Translations under genes and position numbers: made by a program
Notes under the pieces: generated by a model
The model's input: the letters and a program-made list of their open reading frames with translations, nothing else
Told to the model about the DNA's origin: nothing
The model's database searches: none
In this document: piece after piece, positions 12,726 through 24,569 of the stretch
Numbering within the stretch: the first letter of the stretch is position 1
Layout of the letters: the number at the start of each line of letters is the position of its first letter
Source: Manihot esculenta
Lineage: Eukaryota; Streptophyta; Magnoliopsida; Malpighiales; Euphorbiaceae
Length of the DNA: 64,000 nt
Assembly: GCF_001659605.2 (NCBI RefSeq)
Contig: NC_035169.2
Span: 11,898,916 to 11,962,915 of the forward strand
Direction: 5' to 3'

Positions 12726-15382
12726 TGTAACAGCCCGGAAACCGGTACCTTGCCGTAACGGCTCCAAACTGTTCGGCGCTAGGATCCAGATCGGCTTAAG
12801 GCCGCCGGGACCCGTAGCAAGCCAAACATACCTCCTATCACCTGGTCAAATCCCATACATGATCAAAACTTTAACATAAAAACTGAAACATCTGATGTAC
12901 AAACCGAGCCTGACCTGTATGCGACATAACTGAAAACATAAAGAAACCCCCTTTTCTAGAGCCCTCAAAACTCTAGCCGGGTCAACATAACATACATCAA
13001 GCTGGGATACATCCAAAGAACTAGAACCTAACCTGTGCATGCATCAAACCACAAACATAAGACCTCCACTAGGGTCCTCATCCATAACATAACGTGGTAA
13101 ACAACACATGCCACAAGATTAGTTCAACACAACTCAACATCTAAAACATTACATACATCATGTATTGAACAGGGACTAACCAAGTCTTAGGGCCAAGCAC
13201 ATTTCTAATTCATAAACATAACTCTTACTATACATAACATCTTACAAATCATTATCAATATACATGTCCACACTAAAAGTACTAAGCTAATACTATTACA
13301 TAAGCTTAACCTTTACCCTTGACGTCCTCCTGGACTACTTCTGACCTGCAAAACTGGGGTTAGGGGAGAGGGGTGAGCTAAAAAGCCCAGTGAGTAGAAA
13401 CAGAGAAAACAGTTCATTAATTACATGCTCTCATGAAATGCGTCATATCACAAAGAAATCACATAACTGTATCTGGTCCGTCTCGGGGCTCATGCAGATA
13501 AATATTCCCCACGGACTGTTTTTGAGAGTTTCTTTTTGCTAGCATCCTTTACTCTCAAGGATCGGACATGACCTCAAAATTCCCTCTGTCGGTGCCCGGC
13601 TCCCCCAAAGGAGCTCACACAGGACTTTCACATACATGACAGGGTGCCTAGTCCACAGAGAGCTCACAAGGACTTTCCTACGTGTACTTGTCCGGCTCTC
13701 GAAGGACTCACCCATGACTCAATGACAGATATGGGCTATTGAAGTCGCCTTGGTCCAAACCTTCCTCCATCAACATCAAATAATGCAATGCGCCATATTC
13801 GTGAAACTAGTGCAAACAACCTACTACATATAATCATGATGCATGAACATGCTTTAGGCATTTGATTTTGTATATAAAAGATTAAGTTTAGTTCTACTCA
13901 CCTCTGTAGCCGACGCTGACTGACTCGGCAACAGCTACCACTGATGGCCTCCTCGGTCCCTCGGGTCCGATCCTACACAGGTGGACTCGAATGAGGTGCC
14001 AACACACTCTAAACAACTCATAAGCAACTCCCCAAAAACCCTCTAAAACATCACTTAAACATGCATAGAAAACAACCTTGAAAAGGCTGGACAGGGCACT
14101 TTCGGCGGCACCTTCGGCGGCCGAACCCTCCCTCCAGAGACGAAACTCGGGCACTTTCGGCGGCCGAATCCTTCCTTCGGCGGCCGAAAGTCTGCTTTCA
14201 AGCCAAAACTCAACTTTCGGGGGCAAGGTTAGGCGGCCAATCCATGCATCCAGAGGCAGGTTCGGCGGCCGAAACCACCTTCGGCGGCCGAACCTAAGTT
14301 CTTCCCAGAAGGGCAGAACTCAGCTTCTCATGCATTCAAGCCTCCTAAACCTTCCAACACCCCAAAACAAACACCCAACCTTACCAAAACATGCATAAAC
14401 CTTTAACCATGCACAAAGGAGCTTAACAACTAGATTAAACTCCAAAAACAACATCAAAAGCATACATAGATAGTTTATGACCCACATAGGCCAAAACCAT
14501 CAAAACAAACCAAACCTCACATACTCTCTCCCAATCATGCATACTCTCTCCCATAAGCTCAAGGGGCTTGAAAACTAACTTAAACCCCAACACAAACATC
14601 ACAGGAACATACATTATCATACATTGGGCATAAAACCCACATAAACTCCTAACATGCATATCTACCCATACTCAACCATTAAAACCTCTTAAAACTTACT
14701 TAAAACTTCATGAAACATAAAAGAAAGCATAGATCCGCACTTACCTCTTAAAGATCGAGGGCTGGTGTGACCCAAAGCTTGAGGTGTGGAGAATCCAAGC
14801 TCCAAAAGCTCCAAGCTCTCCAAACCTTGATCCAAGCTTTAAAACTCTTCAAAATAACCATAAAACTCATGAAAACATGAAGGAGATGAAGAAAAACATG
14901 AAAACGGCCAAGGGAGGACAAAAACTCACCTGAGCTCGAGAATGGGGAGAAAACTCGCCCATTTCCGATCTGAGGGCCTTTTATAGGCGGCCAGCTAAAC
15001 CTCCTTCGGCGGCCTAACGTGCCCCCTAAACTCATGCATGTTCGGCGGCCGAACTTGACTTTCGGCGGCCGAACTTGACTTTCGGCGGCCGAACCTTGGC
15101 TTGTTCAAACAAGACTTTCGGAGGCCAAAGGCGCTCCCGAAGCCTTCCCATCTTCGGCGACCGAACTTCACTTTCGGCGGCCGAACCTGGCAAACGCCTC
15201 CTTGGTCTTTTCTTTCCAAAACTCAATTCTTTTTCATTTAAAACCATGAAATCAGTAAAAAAACTTTTTGAAAACACATTTTACCCCTCTAGACGCCTCT
15301 GGCATCTTCAGAAATTCTAGATTCCAACGGAGATTCCGCCGGAGGTAGGGATTTCGATGCCGGAATCTAGCCGGGTATTACA
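12726..15382 (-). repeat. 3' LTR of element C (full length, 2657 bp)
   Basis: Starts TGTAACAGCCCGG and ends GGGTATTACA. Contains the palindrome TTCGGCGGCCGAA in two clusters (about 14100-14300 and 15040-15185) and a TATA box (rc of 14978-14985) between them. ORFs in this stretch are not supported as genes. Confidence 0.93.
14978..14985 (-). promoter_or_regulatory. TATA box in the 3' LTR of element C
   Basis: Reverse complement TATAAAAG in a context (GGGCC on one side, AGGCGG on the other) matching the box of element A. It is absent from the 5' LTR of C because of the internal deletion there. Confidence 0.65.
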
Positions 15383-15397
15383 TTCTTCCCCCCTTTA
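15383..15397 (-). other. Polypurine tract of element C
   Basis: Reverse complement is TAAAGGGGGGAAGAA, directly next to the 3' LTR. Confidence 0.82.
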
Positions 15398-15499
15398 AGA
15401 ACATTCATCCCCGAATGTTCCACAAACAAACAGGCATCTCAAAACATAGCATCAACATACATAACATGCAAGCAACAAGCAAGCAAAACTAAAAAAACT

Positions 15500-16522
15500 T
15501 CTCCCCTAAAAGAGAGACACAGGTACTGCTGGAGTAAAAACTCACGGTTCTTCTAGGCACGCTTTTCCCAAAAGAAACACCTTAACAGTACCCCAACCTT
15601 CTCCTGAACTCCACGCGCTTCTACTGCGCTACTCTGATCCTTACTCTTCTCTTCATCTTCACTAACTGGCTCCTTCTCACTGCTAACCCAAAACTAACTC
15701 TAACTCTCACAGGTAGTACCCGGATTTCAGATCTATCTTGGAAAACAAACAGCCTCTACTAGCTGTCCCTATAGATCATCCATCCTGCATGGGAATACCT
15801 GCCCTTGATAGTGACCTTGTCAACTGCTTACAGTCGTTACAAAGTCTCAGGGATCTATCCTTCTTTTCCCACAACCACACCGGAACAATCCAGGGTGAGG
15901 TACTAGGTCAGATAAAACCCCTTGTCTACCAAGCCTCGCCTCTACTCGGACTACTACCTCTCTCTACGCAGGCGCCATCCTGTAGGGAAGGAAAGAAATG
16001 GTTCTGGTTCCAGACACCACTCCTACTCCAAACTCTAACTCCCTGACAGGTGGTAAACCTGACAACTAGCCTGAGAAAACAACTAAGAACTCTCTCTAAC
16101 AACTAACACTGAGGCTGGTTCCCTGACCTGACTGCAAAACTCTCAACCAAGAGCTAGAACCCTCTGACAACCCCTCCTATGCACCCTACGAGCCTGACAA
16201 GCCGACATCAAACCTCTAGGCATCCCTACTGTGTTCCCTCAGAAGACTACCTCTGACCCATCCTGTCCTCTGAACTTGACTACCTTGTCTCTACAGACCA
16301 AGATAGCACCACGAGCAGAAACCAATCCATCCCTCGATTGACGTCTAGACAGTCAAGTCTAGGACCTCAAAATCGAGTGGAAGGCATCTACCCTCAACTA
16401 ACACAGAACTGGACCGGCAGACTGACTCTACCACAGATGGATCACACTCGGGTCCACTAACCCAAAGAGAACACTCTAGCCCAGAAGCTATCAACTCAAC
16501 CTCTCAACGGCTCCTAGAGCAA
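15500..16522 (-). pseudogene. Scrambled pol remnant of element C
   Basis: Nucleotide similarity to the protease and N-terminal RT region of element A is visible: the stretch at 15715-15800 parallels 4745-4830, and 16200-16520 parallels 5240-5580. No reading frame is open for any distance. The second half of RT, RNase H and integrase are absent; a few bases resembling the polyprotein C-terminus (about 15510-15590) join directly to the RT-like part. Confidence 0.75.
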
Positions 16523-17362
16523 CTAAAGAAAGAGAAAAACACTAGGGTTCACAAAAACATACACATCAGAACTTTCAAGAGTGAGCGTACCTGACACCAC
16601 CATGTTCGATGTGTCTGCCTCTTGCTGAGCTTGGGTGAAGATCCGAGCTGGAGCTGACGGACCTTCTCCACGGAAACCCTCAGAAGAAAAGGCTGACCCT
16701 CTTCCTCTGCCTCGACCACTAACCTGAAACATGGTTGGAGCTGCTGGCTGAGCTGCTCTACCTGAAGCTGCTTGCTGGGACGGAGCCAACCTGGGCGCAG
16801 TGGGACACTCACGTGCTATGTGCCCCTCCTGTCCGCACCTGTAACATAGATTAGTCCCATAACAGCAGACTCCCTTGTGCGGCCTTCCGCACCTCACGCA
16901 TCTTGAACTGCCTGAGCCAGAGCTCGAACCACCAAAACCCAAACTAGCCTTCAAATTCTGCCAAAACTTCTTCTTCGACCTTCTGAGGCCTCTGCCCCAC
17001 TTCTTACTCTTCATGGAGGCTGTACTCAAAGTGGAGGGATCAATCCCTCCTGAACTTGAGATCCTGGAATCCTGAGTCTGAGCACGCTCCTGAGAATCTC
17101 CCATGCCTTCCTCTGGCACTCTGATTCCCAAACTGATATCCCTTCTCTGCATATCCATCTCCACTTCCCTCATACTAGCTGACATCCTTCTTGGAGCCAT
17201 TCCTTCTCTGCTTGCATCAAAAGACCTTCCAGGGTCCCTTGATGTTCCCCATCTGCTAACTCCCCACGACTGCGCTCTAGGCAGAGCAGGGCGAAAGGTA
17301 TCCATACCTTCCCTCTCAGATGGAACTCTAGTCGATTCCACAGATCGACGAGCACCTCGCAT
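16523..17362 (-). CDS. Truncated gag of element C
   Basis: Open frame of about 279 codons starting MRGARRSV, matching the N-terminus of gag in A. It then jumps to the region following the central gag domain, so the folded retrotransposon gag domain seen in A is missing. The CCHC knuckle (CYRCGQEGHIAREC) and a second Cys/His cluster are intact. It runs into the start of protease, but the catalytic DPGA motif is replaced (VFVNPSV) and the frame stops. It could bind nucleic acid but probably cannot assemble capsids or cleave. Whether it is still translated is unknown, since the 5' LTR promoter is deleted. Confidence 0.75.
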   Translation of the reverse strand: MRGARRSVESTRVPSEREGMDTFRPALPRAQSWGVSRWGTSRDPGRSFDASREGMAPRRMSASMREVEMDMQRRDISLGIRVPEEGMGDSQERAQTQDSRISSSGGIDPSTLSTASMKSKKWGRGLRRSKKKFWQNLKASLGFGGSSSGSGSSRCVRCGRPHKGVCCYGTNLCYRCGQEGHIARECPTAPRLAPSQQAASGRAAQPAAPTMFQVSGRGRGRGSAFSSEGFRGEGPSAPARIFTQAQQEADTSNMVVSGTLTLESSDVYVFVNPSVFLFL

Positions 17363-17624
17363 TCTGGCTCCTCTGAAGAACAACACACAAGCATTCATGC
17401 ATTAGCATCATCATGCGGTTCAGGTGAAAACACATGAACCTGCAACATACATAGCATACATACATACATAGCATAACATCATGGCATATCACATCATCAT
17501 CATACAAGACAGGATCCTACATCCTATCCTAGTGGACATGATTCTTCCTATTGTGCTTGCCCTTCTATGACCTCTAAACTATCCTCTTTCCGATGTGCAA
17601 CACACCGTACTCTCGAGGCCCAAA

Positions 17625-17636
17625 GCTCTGATACCA
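17625..17636 (-). other. Primer-binding site of element C (initiator tRNA-Met)
   Basis: Reverse complement TGGTATCAGAGC, two bases from the 5' LTR. Identical to the site in element A. Confidence 0.9.
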
Positions 17637-17638
17637 AC

Positions 17639-19254
17639 TGTAACAGCCCGGAAACCGGTACCCTGCCGTAACGGCTCCAAACTGTTCGGCGCTAGGATCC
17701 AGATCGGCTTAAGGCCGCCGGGACCCGTAGCAAGCCAAACATACCTCCTATCACCTGGTCAAATCCCATACATGATCAAAACTTTAACATAAAACTGAAA
17801 CATCTGATGTACAAACCGAGCCTGACCTGTATGCGACATAACTGAAAACATAAAGAAACCCCCTTTTCTAGAGCCCTCAAAACTCTAGCCGGGTCAACAT
17901 AACATACATCAAGCTGGGATACATCCAAAGAACTAGAACCTAACCTGTGCATGCATCAAACCACAAACATAAGACCTCCACTAGGGTCCTCATCCATAAC
18001 ATAACGTGGTAAACAACACATGCCACAAGATTAGTTCAACACAACTCAACATCTAAAACATTACATACATCATGTATTGAACAGGGACTAACCAAGTCTT
18101 AGGGCCAAGCACATTTCTAATTCATAAACATAACTCTTACTATACATAACATCTTACAAATCATTATCAATATACATGTCCACACTAAAAGTACTAAGCT
18201 AATACTATTACATAAGCTTAACCTTTACCCTTGACGTCCTCCTGGACTACTTCTGACCTGCAAAACTGAGGTTAGGGGAGAGGGGTGAGCTAAAAAGCCC
18301 AGTGAGTAGAAACAGAGAAAACAGTTCATTAATTACATGCTCTCATGAAATGCGTCATATCACAAAGAAATCACATAACTGTATCTGGTCCGTCTCGGGG
18401 CTCATGCAGATAAATATTCCCCACGGACTGTTTTTGAGAGTTTCTTTTTGCTAGCATCCTTTACTCTCAAGGATCGGACATGACCTCAAAATTCCCTCTG
18501 TCGGTGCCCGGCTCCCCCAAAGGAGCTCACACAGGACTTTCACATACATGACAGGGTGCCTAGTCCACAGAGAGCTCACAAGGACTTTCCTACGTGTACT
18601 TGTCCGGCTCTCGAAGGACTCACCCATGACTCAATGACAGATATGGGCTATTGAAGTCGCCTTGGTCCAAACCTTCCTCCATCAACATCAAATAATGCAA
18701 TGCGCCATATTCGTGAAACTAGTGCAAACAACCTACTACATATAATCATGATGCATGAACATGCTTTAGGCATTTGATTTTGTATATAAAAGATTAATTT
18801 TAGTTCTACTCACCTCTGTAGCCGACGCTGACTGACTCGGCAACAGCTACCACTGATGGCCTCCTCGGTCCCTCGGGTCCGATCCTACACAGGTGGACTC
18901 GAATGAGGTGCCAACACACTCTAAACAACTCATAAGCAACTCCCCAAAAACCCTCTAAAACATCACTTAAACATGCATAGAAAACAACCTTGAAAAGGCT
19001 GGACAGGGCACTTTCGGCGGCACCTTCGGCGGCCGAACTTCACTTTCGGCGGCCGAACCTGGCAAACGCCTCCTTGGTCTTTTCTTTCCAAAACTCAATT
19101 CTTTTTCATTTAAAACCATGAAATCAGTAAAAAAATTTTTTGAAAACACATTTTACCCCTCTAGACGCCTCTGGCATCTTCAGAAATTCCAGATTCCAAC
19201 GGAGATTCCGCTAGAGGTAGGGATTTCGATGCCGGAATCTAGCCGGGTATTACA
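17639..19254 (-). repeat. 5' LTR of element C with a 1040-bp internal deletion
   Basis: Direct repeat of 12726-15382 but only 1616 bp. The sequence jumps from the base matching 14126 to the base matching 15167. Both breakpoints lie in copies of CTTCGGCG(G/A)CCGAAC, so recombination or slippage between palindrome copies is likely. The missing part includes the TATA box and the polymerase II start region of U3/R. The outside end abuts the TTAAA duplication. Confidence 0.93.
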
Positions 19255-19259
19255 TTAAA

Positions 19260-19456
19260 CAACACGAGTGGTTAGTTTGAGGGGGTTATAAGACTAGAAA
19301 AAGAGAACTGCTAACCTTCTTGAGCAGAGTTCAGGTCGTTTGGAATGTTACTACTATGGTTTTGTTGTGGTTTGCCATGTGGATCTCTGTGGGTATTCTG
19401 AGAATGGAACTTCGATGGCGGGAAGATCTCCTTCGTTTCCCATAGACGGCGCCAAT
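19260..19456 (-). other. Leader and primer-binding region of element B
   Basis: Untranslated leader between element C and the LTR of B. On the minus strand TGGCGCCGTC (rc of 19445-19454) lies two bases from the LTR end and looks like the primer-binding site. The tRNA was not identified with certainty. Confidence 0.6.
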
Positions 19457-19908
19457 TGATCTTCTGAGATCTAAAATATAGGACTTACAGTGTATGAGTG
19501 AGTTTAGCTTGGAAAGATCACGTCTCCCCTCCTTTATTCCTTTCTTCTTTATCCTCTAGTGATGCATAACCCCACCCTGCTACAGTGTCACCTATTCTTG
19601 TCACTCAGACTCGTAAGTACGGACGTGCCAGCGTACCTCCCTCTGTCAGGCGGCTATTTAATTTCCCCGGCGCGCATGCTGAAAGGGCTGCAAGGTGACT
19701 GGGCCTATTCTCCTACCTCTTGTCACGTCACCGGACTAGGCTGTTCTCTGGTGGACCTGTGCGTGTGGTCAGTCCGGCTTGCTTTGGTCTCGGGTTAGAG
19801 CACACGATGTTGGGCCAGCGTGCTTTAGAATGACTCGATGGGTTTTGAGTTTATATTTTTCTCCAAAGTCTGACCTCACTCCTAATGTAAGAAGACTGAC
19901 GGTTATCA
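19457..19908 (-). repeat. 5' LTR of element B
   Basis: Inferred from the adjacent primer site and from TG...CA ends: TGATCTTCTGAG on the plus strand at one side and GGTTATCA at 19901-19908 on the other. About 452 bp. The partner LTR is outside the window, so the boundaries are unconfirmed. Confidence 0.6.
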
Positions 19909-20530
19909 CTATGTTTAATAGGTTGAAATGCAATCAAATTTTATATTAATATTTACCAAAGTGGCTGAAATATTTTAATATGAATTCATAAGTTTGATAT
20001 AGACAATTTTATAATTTATAAAGTTTAAAATATTATAGAACGTTGTTTCAAATGAAAAAAAAATTATAGAACATGAGATGCAGCTGGGTTGGTATGAAAT
20101 TAAGGTGGCCAGATAAACCTACCCCAATAGTGAGATGAGTTGTTGAATTAGGGACATGGAAACCACTTCCTATTACCCTGTTACACAATAATAATAGGAA
20201 CAAGAAAGAAAGGATGCCTATTTTGATATACATACTTCAGCAACCAAGGCATTCAATTTAATTTAATCTGGTAGAGTTAAGTTCGAGTATCCATTCTAAT
20301 GTTTTCTATAAAAAAAATAATAAATTAGCTAAACTACTATTGGAAATGAATTATGTTACCATATGCTATGGTTTGTATAGTTTTCAGGATATTTTTATTG
20401 GCCCAAAAAATATGAAAATGACCAAAGAAGACAAAGCATAAGATCCCTACACCTAAACAATGGGATGAGCTTATTTTAACTGATTACATAAAATGGAGTG
20501 GGTCCCATTTTCACTATTCAATAACAAGAA
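19909..20530. other. Intergenic AT-rich stretch; nothing recognised
   Basis: AT-rich sequence between the retrotransposon cluster and the IQD gene. No credible ORF, repeat end or RNA gene was seen. Its right end, from about 20500, should hold the IQD promoter (GA-rich stretch near 20527). Confidence 0.5.
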
Positions 20531-21350
20531 GAGATAGAGAGAGACTCTGTGTGTGGGGTCTCACTTAGCTAAACCAGCTGGGTCTTCTTCATATTCCCTT
20601 ATCATTCAAATCTTGCTATTCTTAATCTTAAACAAAGATCTGTATGCTGCATACTCTTCTTCTCTTTTCTTAGTTTTCTTCTCTCAACAGCAGAAAAGAG
20701 AGACATAGATAGAGACCCTTCTCTGAGTTCATCAAAGAAAGCTCTTTGAGATCTGCCTGGTACTTTTTTTCTTTTTGTTTCCAGTTTATGGACCCCAATA
20801 ACAAGATTAGCTTTTTATTTCACTTGTTCTTTTGTTGTTTTATGTAATTTATTTCTGTGTTTCTTTTTTTTTTTTAAATTTTCTTTTGGGTATTAATTGC
20901 TTTGTTGAAGATGGGTTCTTTCTGACTACAGCAATGCTTGGAATTGGTTGTTTGTCGGTGGCTTTTCTTTTTGGAATTCTGTTTTGCTTGCTGAGAAAAT
21001 GTGGGATAATTATATAAATGGAAGCATGGGAAATTTTCACTTCTCATCTATGTTTGTGACCTGAGAATAGTTAAATCACTTGCATACTGTGCTAGGCTGA
21101 CTGGCCTAAGATTGGAGCAAATCGATCCTCCACAATTTTCCTAGCTTTCCAGGAAATCTAGTGCTGCCTATGTGTACTGTTGCTTCACAATTAATGCTTT
21201 TCCTTTGTCTAGCAATTGGTTATAAAGAACTATGCTTCTTTGATTTAGAGTATTTACAAAACTTACATGATGTTGGAAGTTCAAATGAAGTTCTAAATTT
21301 GATTTGTTGAATTTATTGCTTAAAAGACTGAGATAGGGTATGATAAGAAG

Positions 21351-24300
21351 ATGGGGAGGAAAGGAAAATGGTTTTCTAGTGTAAGGAAAGCTCTTAGCCC
21401 TGAGCCAAAGGAGAAGAAAGATCAGGTACTTATTTTTTAGTTTTCAATTGTCACGAACTTTCAGTAATGTTGGACTTAGTTCCTTTTTCTTTTCTTCCCC
21501 TAATAATCTAATACTTCTAATTCCGTGTTTGTAGAAATCAAATAAATCAAAGAAGAAATGGTTCGGCAAACAACGTGAACCGGATTCTGAATCCACCTCC
21601 TTAGAACGTGTCAGAGTGCTTTCTCCGCCACCTGCTGCTCCTCCTCCTCTTCCTCATCAGTCAGAAGAGGTAAAAACAATTGAAGTGACAAATGAACAGA
21701 ACGAACAAGCCTATTCTGTTGCAGTTGCTGCTGCAGCTGAACCTGTTCATCCTTCTTTTGAGCCCACGATGGAGGTTGTTCAACATGTGAAGGTTAATAA
21801 GTTTGCTGGAAAACCGAGCAAAGAAGTGGCTGCAATCAAGATTCAAACAGCATTCCGAGGATACATGGTGTGTGTTATATTATATTACCATTAATATCTA
21901 TTAAAAATATGTTGTGTGGCTATATGCATGTATTATCTCTTTTATGGAAATGCCATAATTATTACTAAATCAAAGAATTTCTATTAATGAAATATGTTCG
22001 AATCAGCTATATAATCAAGCTGGTTTTAAGTCTAATGGTAACTATTTTCCCTTTATATAGAAAATCTCTTCAGATGTATCCCTGCCTCACTGTCAAAAGT
22101 AACACTGCAAAATCCATAAAGGTTACCACAAAGATAGATAAATAAATAAACAAATATAGTTGCTATTATACTTTGGAAATTATCAGTTTCAGATATTTCC
22201 TTTATGACTCATTTGGAAATTATCAGTTTCAGATATTTCCTTTATGACTCAATAAGTGGACTTGTGAGGTTAATACTGTGTTTCTGAATTCTTATTTTCT
22301 TTTAAAGGCAAGAAGGGCATTGCGAGCTTTAAGAGGGCTGGTGAGGCTCAAATCACTAATGGAAGGGCCTACTGTAAAACGGCAAGCCATCCATACCCTT
22401 CAATGCATGCAGACCCTAGCCAGAGTGCAGTCTCAAATTCACTCGAGGAGGGTCAGAATGTCAGAGGAGAACCAAGCCCTCCATAGACAACTCCTACAGA
22501 AACATGCACAAGAGCTTGAGAAGTTGCGGGTCTGTCCTGTTCCTTTCTATTTTTTAATTCTCTACCTAAGTAGACCATTTATTATTATATGATAAATTTC
22601 TCATTGTTTTACTGAACTATGCTGCATATACACAAAAAGAACGAATGCCAATTTGCTAGTCTGTGGACCTCACTGCATGATTTGTTCGGGCTTTTCTATG
22701 TGCATAAAAATAAACCAGTGAAAGTGAAATTGAAAATTTTCCTCGAAATGGAAGAAAAATGAATTCTGGGTAATTGGAGGGTTGAAATCCTGCACTTTCA
22801 GTTCTCTACAACTCTGAATTCAGATGGCTGTAGAAGACATGATATTTTCTGATCTAGATGACATTGTTTATAGCTCTGCATCTCATTTCTTCTGTGGAAT
22901 AGCATGTTACTGCTAATGGGTTTAAGCCCTGTCTCTTCTGCTGAGTATAACTACATGGAATGTTTGTAACAGATGGGAGAAGAATGGGATGACAGCCTAC
23001 AGTCGAAGGAACAAATTGAAGCTAACCTGCTAAGCAAGTATGAGGCAGCTATGAGAAGGGAAAAAGCACTGGCTTATTCATTCTCCCATCAGGTGATTAA
23101 TTTTGTTGTTTTCATATGCTTGAGGTCATTAGGATTTAGGAGTATTGCATCGTTGGATAACTTTAAATTCTCCTGAATAGTTTCAGCTACAGTTCTTTAA
23201 GGTTTGAAAAACTAGAATTAGATTAAAGTAGCTTAGAACTTCATGAAAGATTAAAGGGAAATTTGTTATTTAGTCCCTGTATTGTGGAGAAACTTATTAG
23301 TGGGACCTTCTATTTTGAAAAATATATTAAAACATTTTGAAATTTTAAAAAATCTACTAATTAATACATTCATTAGTTTTTGCTGCCGTTCAAGTATTTT
23401 ATTATTTAGTCCCTATAGTTTAAAAAAAATTATTAGTTGGTCTCTCAATTTTGTAAAAAATCTACTAATTAGTCCTCCGTATTGAGAGCATTTTAGACTT
23501 TTTTGTAATATTTAACGGCTAAAATAAAAAAAAAAAACTAATTAGTAGATTTTTTATAACATAGGGATGTCTCAATATATATATCAAAATTGAAGGAAAA
23601 CTTATTTTCCTATACCACAGGAACCGAATGGTAATTTTTTAAAGATTAAATTATTTGTTTAGTCAAGATTAGCTACACAGGTAGAGTAAAATAATTGCAG
23701 GTTTGTGGTTTATATTATTATATGATGATACCTGAACGTCAATTATATGATATGCTTGTCCTGTACTTGCTCTATGCTTCACTGAATGATACTTGGCCTT
23801 CAAGTTTGTTGAAACTATATATTACTGTCTTCTCAGCCTAATCTTGCTTGAAATCCCTTAACAGCAAACCTGGAAGAACTCTTCAAGATCTGCAAATCCT
23901 ATGTTTATGAACTCAGGCAATCCTGCCTGGGGCTGGAGCTGGTTGGAGCGATGGATGGCAGCCCATCCGTGGGAGAATCGGAGCATGACTGATAAAGAAA
24001 ATAAGGATCTCTCATCTGTAAAGAATGCAAACAGAAGCATGGTTGGAGGAGAAATCTGCAAGTCTTATGCTCGCTACCAGCTCAATTCCGATAAATTCTC
24101 ACCCTCAGAAGGTGAGAAGGCAAGACAAACTACGAGCCCACGATCCTATTCAACTCCTTCCAAGCTGGCTTCTTCTGCAATAGCTAGAAAATTGAAATCA
24201 GCAAGTCCAAGGAGCAGCGTTGGGGCCCCAGATGATGACTCCAGAAGTATAGTAAGTATGCAGTCAGATCGATATAGAAGGCACAGCATTGCAGGAACAC

Positions 24301-24569
24301 CTGTGCGAGATGATGAGAGCCTTGGTAGCTCATCAACAGTTCCAAGCTACATGGTACCTACTGAGTCTGCAAGAGCAAAGTCCAGGTTGCAAAGTCCATT
24401 GGGAGCAGAAAAGGATGGGACACCAGAAAAGGAAAAAAGAACTCCTGGGCCTGTGAAGAAACGGCTTTCATATCCACCTTCACCAGCCAGAATTAGGAGG
24501 CAGTCAGGTCCACGAAAGGTGGAAAGCATCATAAATTCAGAAAATGGTGTGGTCGATACAGAGGGCTAA
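21351..24569 (+). CDS. IQD: IQ67-domain (IQD) calmodulin-binding protein
   Basis: Five coding exons: 21351-21425, 21535-21867, 22308-22529, 22973-23092, 23865-24569, with GT-AG junctions and a continuous frame of about 484 residues. The N-terminus MGRKGKWFSSVRKALSP is the typical basic IQD start. The IQ67 domain spans the exon 2/3 junction (AAIKIQTAFRGYM then ARRALRALRGLVRLKS), as in the family, with IQ motifs that bind calmodulin. Downstream come the conserved GWSWLERWMAA block and a Ser/basic-rich tail ending near KKRLSYPPSPARIRRQSGP. IQD proteins are plant scaffolds linking calcium/calmodulin to microtubules and membranes. A 5' UTR intron (about 20761 to just before 21330) is likely. No defect was seen; the exact IQD number was not determined. 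Confidence 0.93.
22172..22251. repeat. Perfect 40-bp tandem duplication in an IQD intron
   Basis: Two adjacent copies of a 40-base unit starting TTTGGAAATTATCAG, in intron 2. No effect on splice sites is apparent. Confidence 0.85.
23255..23660. repeat. Probable small MITE-like or MULE-end relic in IQD intron 4
   Basis: Several degenerate TTTAGTCCCT-type motifs in both orientations, like the ends of the MULE at 29095. Clear terminal repeats or a target duplication were not found. Confidence 0.4.

Larger units (their letters stand above)
12726..19254 (-). mobile_element. Non-autonomous LTR retrotransposon C (gag-only, relative of A)
   Basis: LTRs at 12726-15382 (left, 3') and 17639-19254 (right, 5') flank a 2.26 kb interior. 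The target-site duplication TTAAA is perfect (12721-12725 and 19255-19259). LTR termini TGTAACAGCCC...GGGTATTACA, primer site and polypurine tract resemble element A, and the block GGCGCTAGGATCCAGATCG is shared with A. The interior keeps only a short gag ORF and a scrambled pol remnant. Aside from one large deletion in the right LTR, the LTRs are almost identical by eye (about seven base differences over 1.6 kb), indicating recent insertion. Mobilisation must have depended on proteins from another element. Confidence 0.9.
9680..19908 (-). mobile_element. Degenerate Tat-like Ty3/gypsy element B, host of insertions A and C
   Basis: On the minus strand: 5' LTR 19457-19908, primer-binding site next to it, leader 19260-19450, then element C (12726-19254) inserted in the leader/early gag. 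Gag, protease and RT relics run from 12725 down to 9680, where element A cuts it. The remaining RT, RNase H, integrase and 3' LTR must lie left of the window. RT motifs such as FTDLNQACPKD and VDDMVVKS are typical of the Tat group of non-chromoviral gypsy elements. Removing C and one copy of its TTAAA target duplication restores continuity of the leader. Confidence 0.8.

Noticed and set aside
19559..19798. 79-codon plus-strand ORF
   Set aside because: Lies in the LTR of element B and has no recognisable domain.
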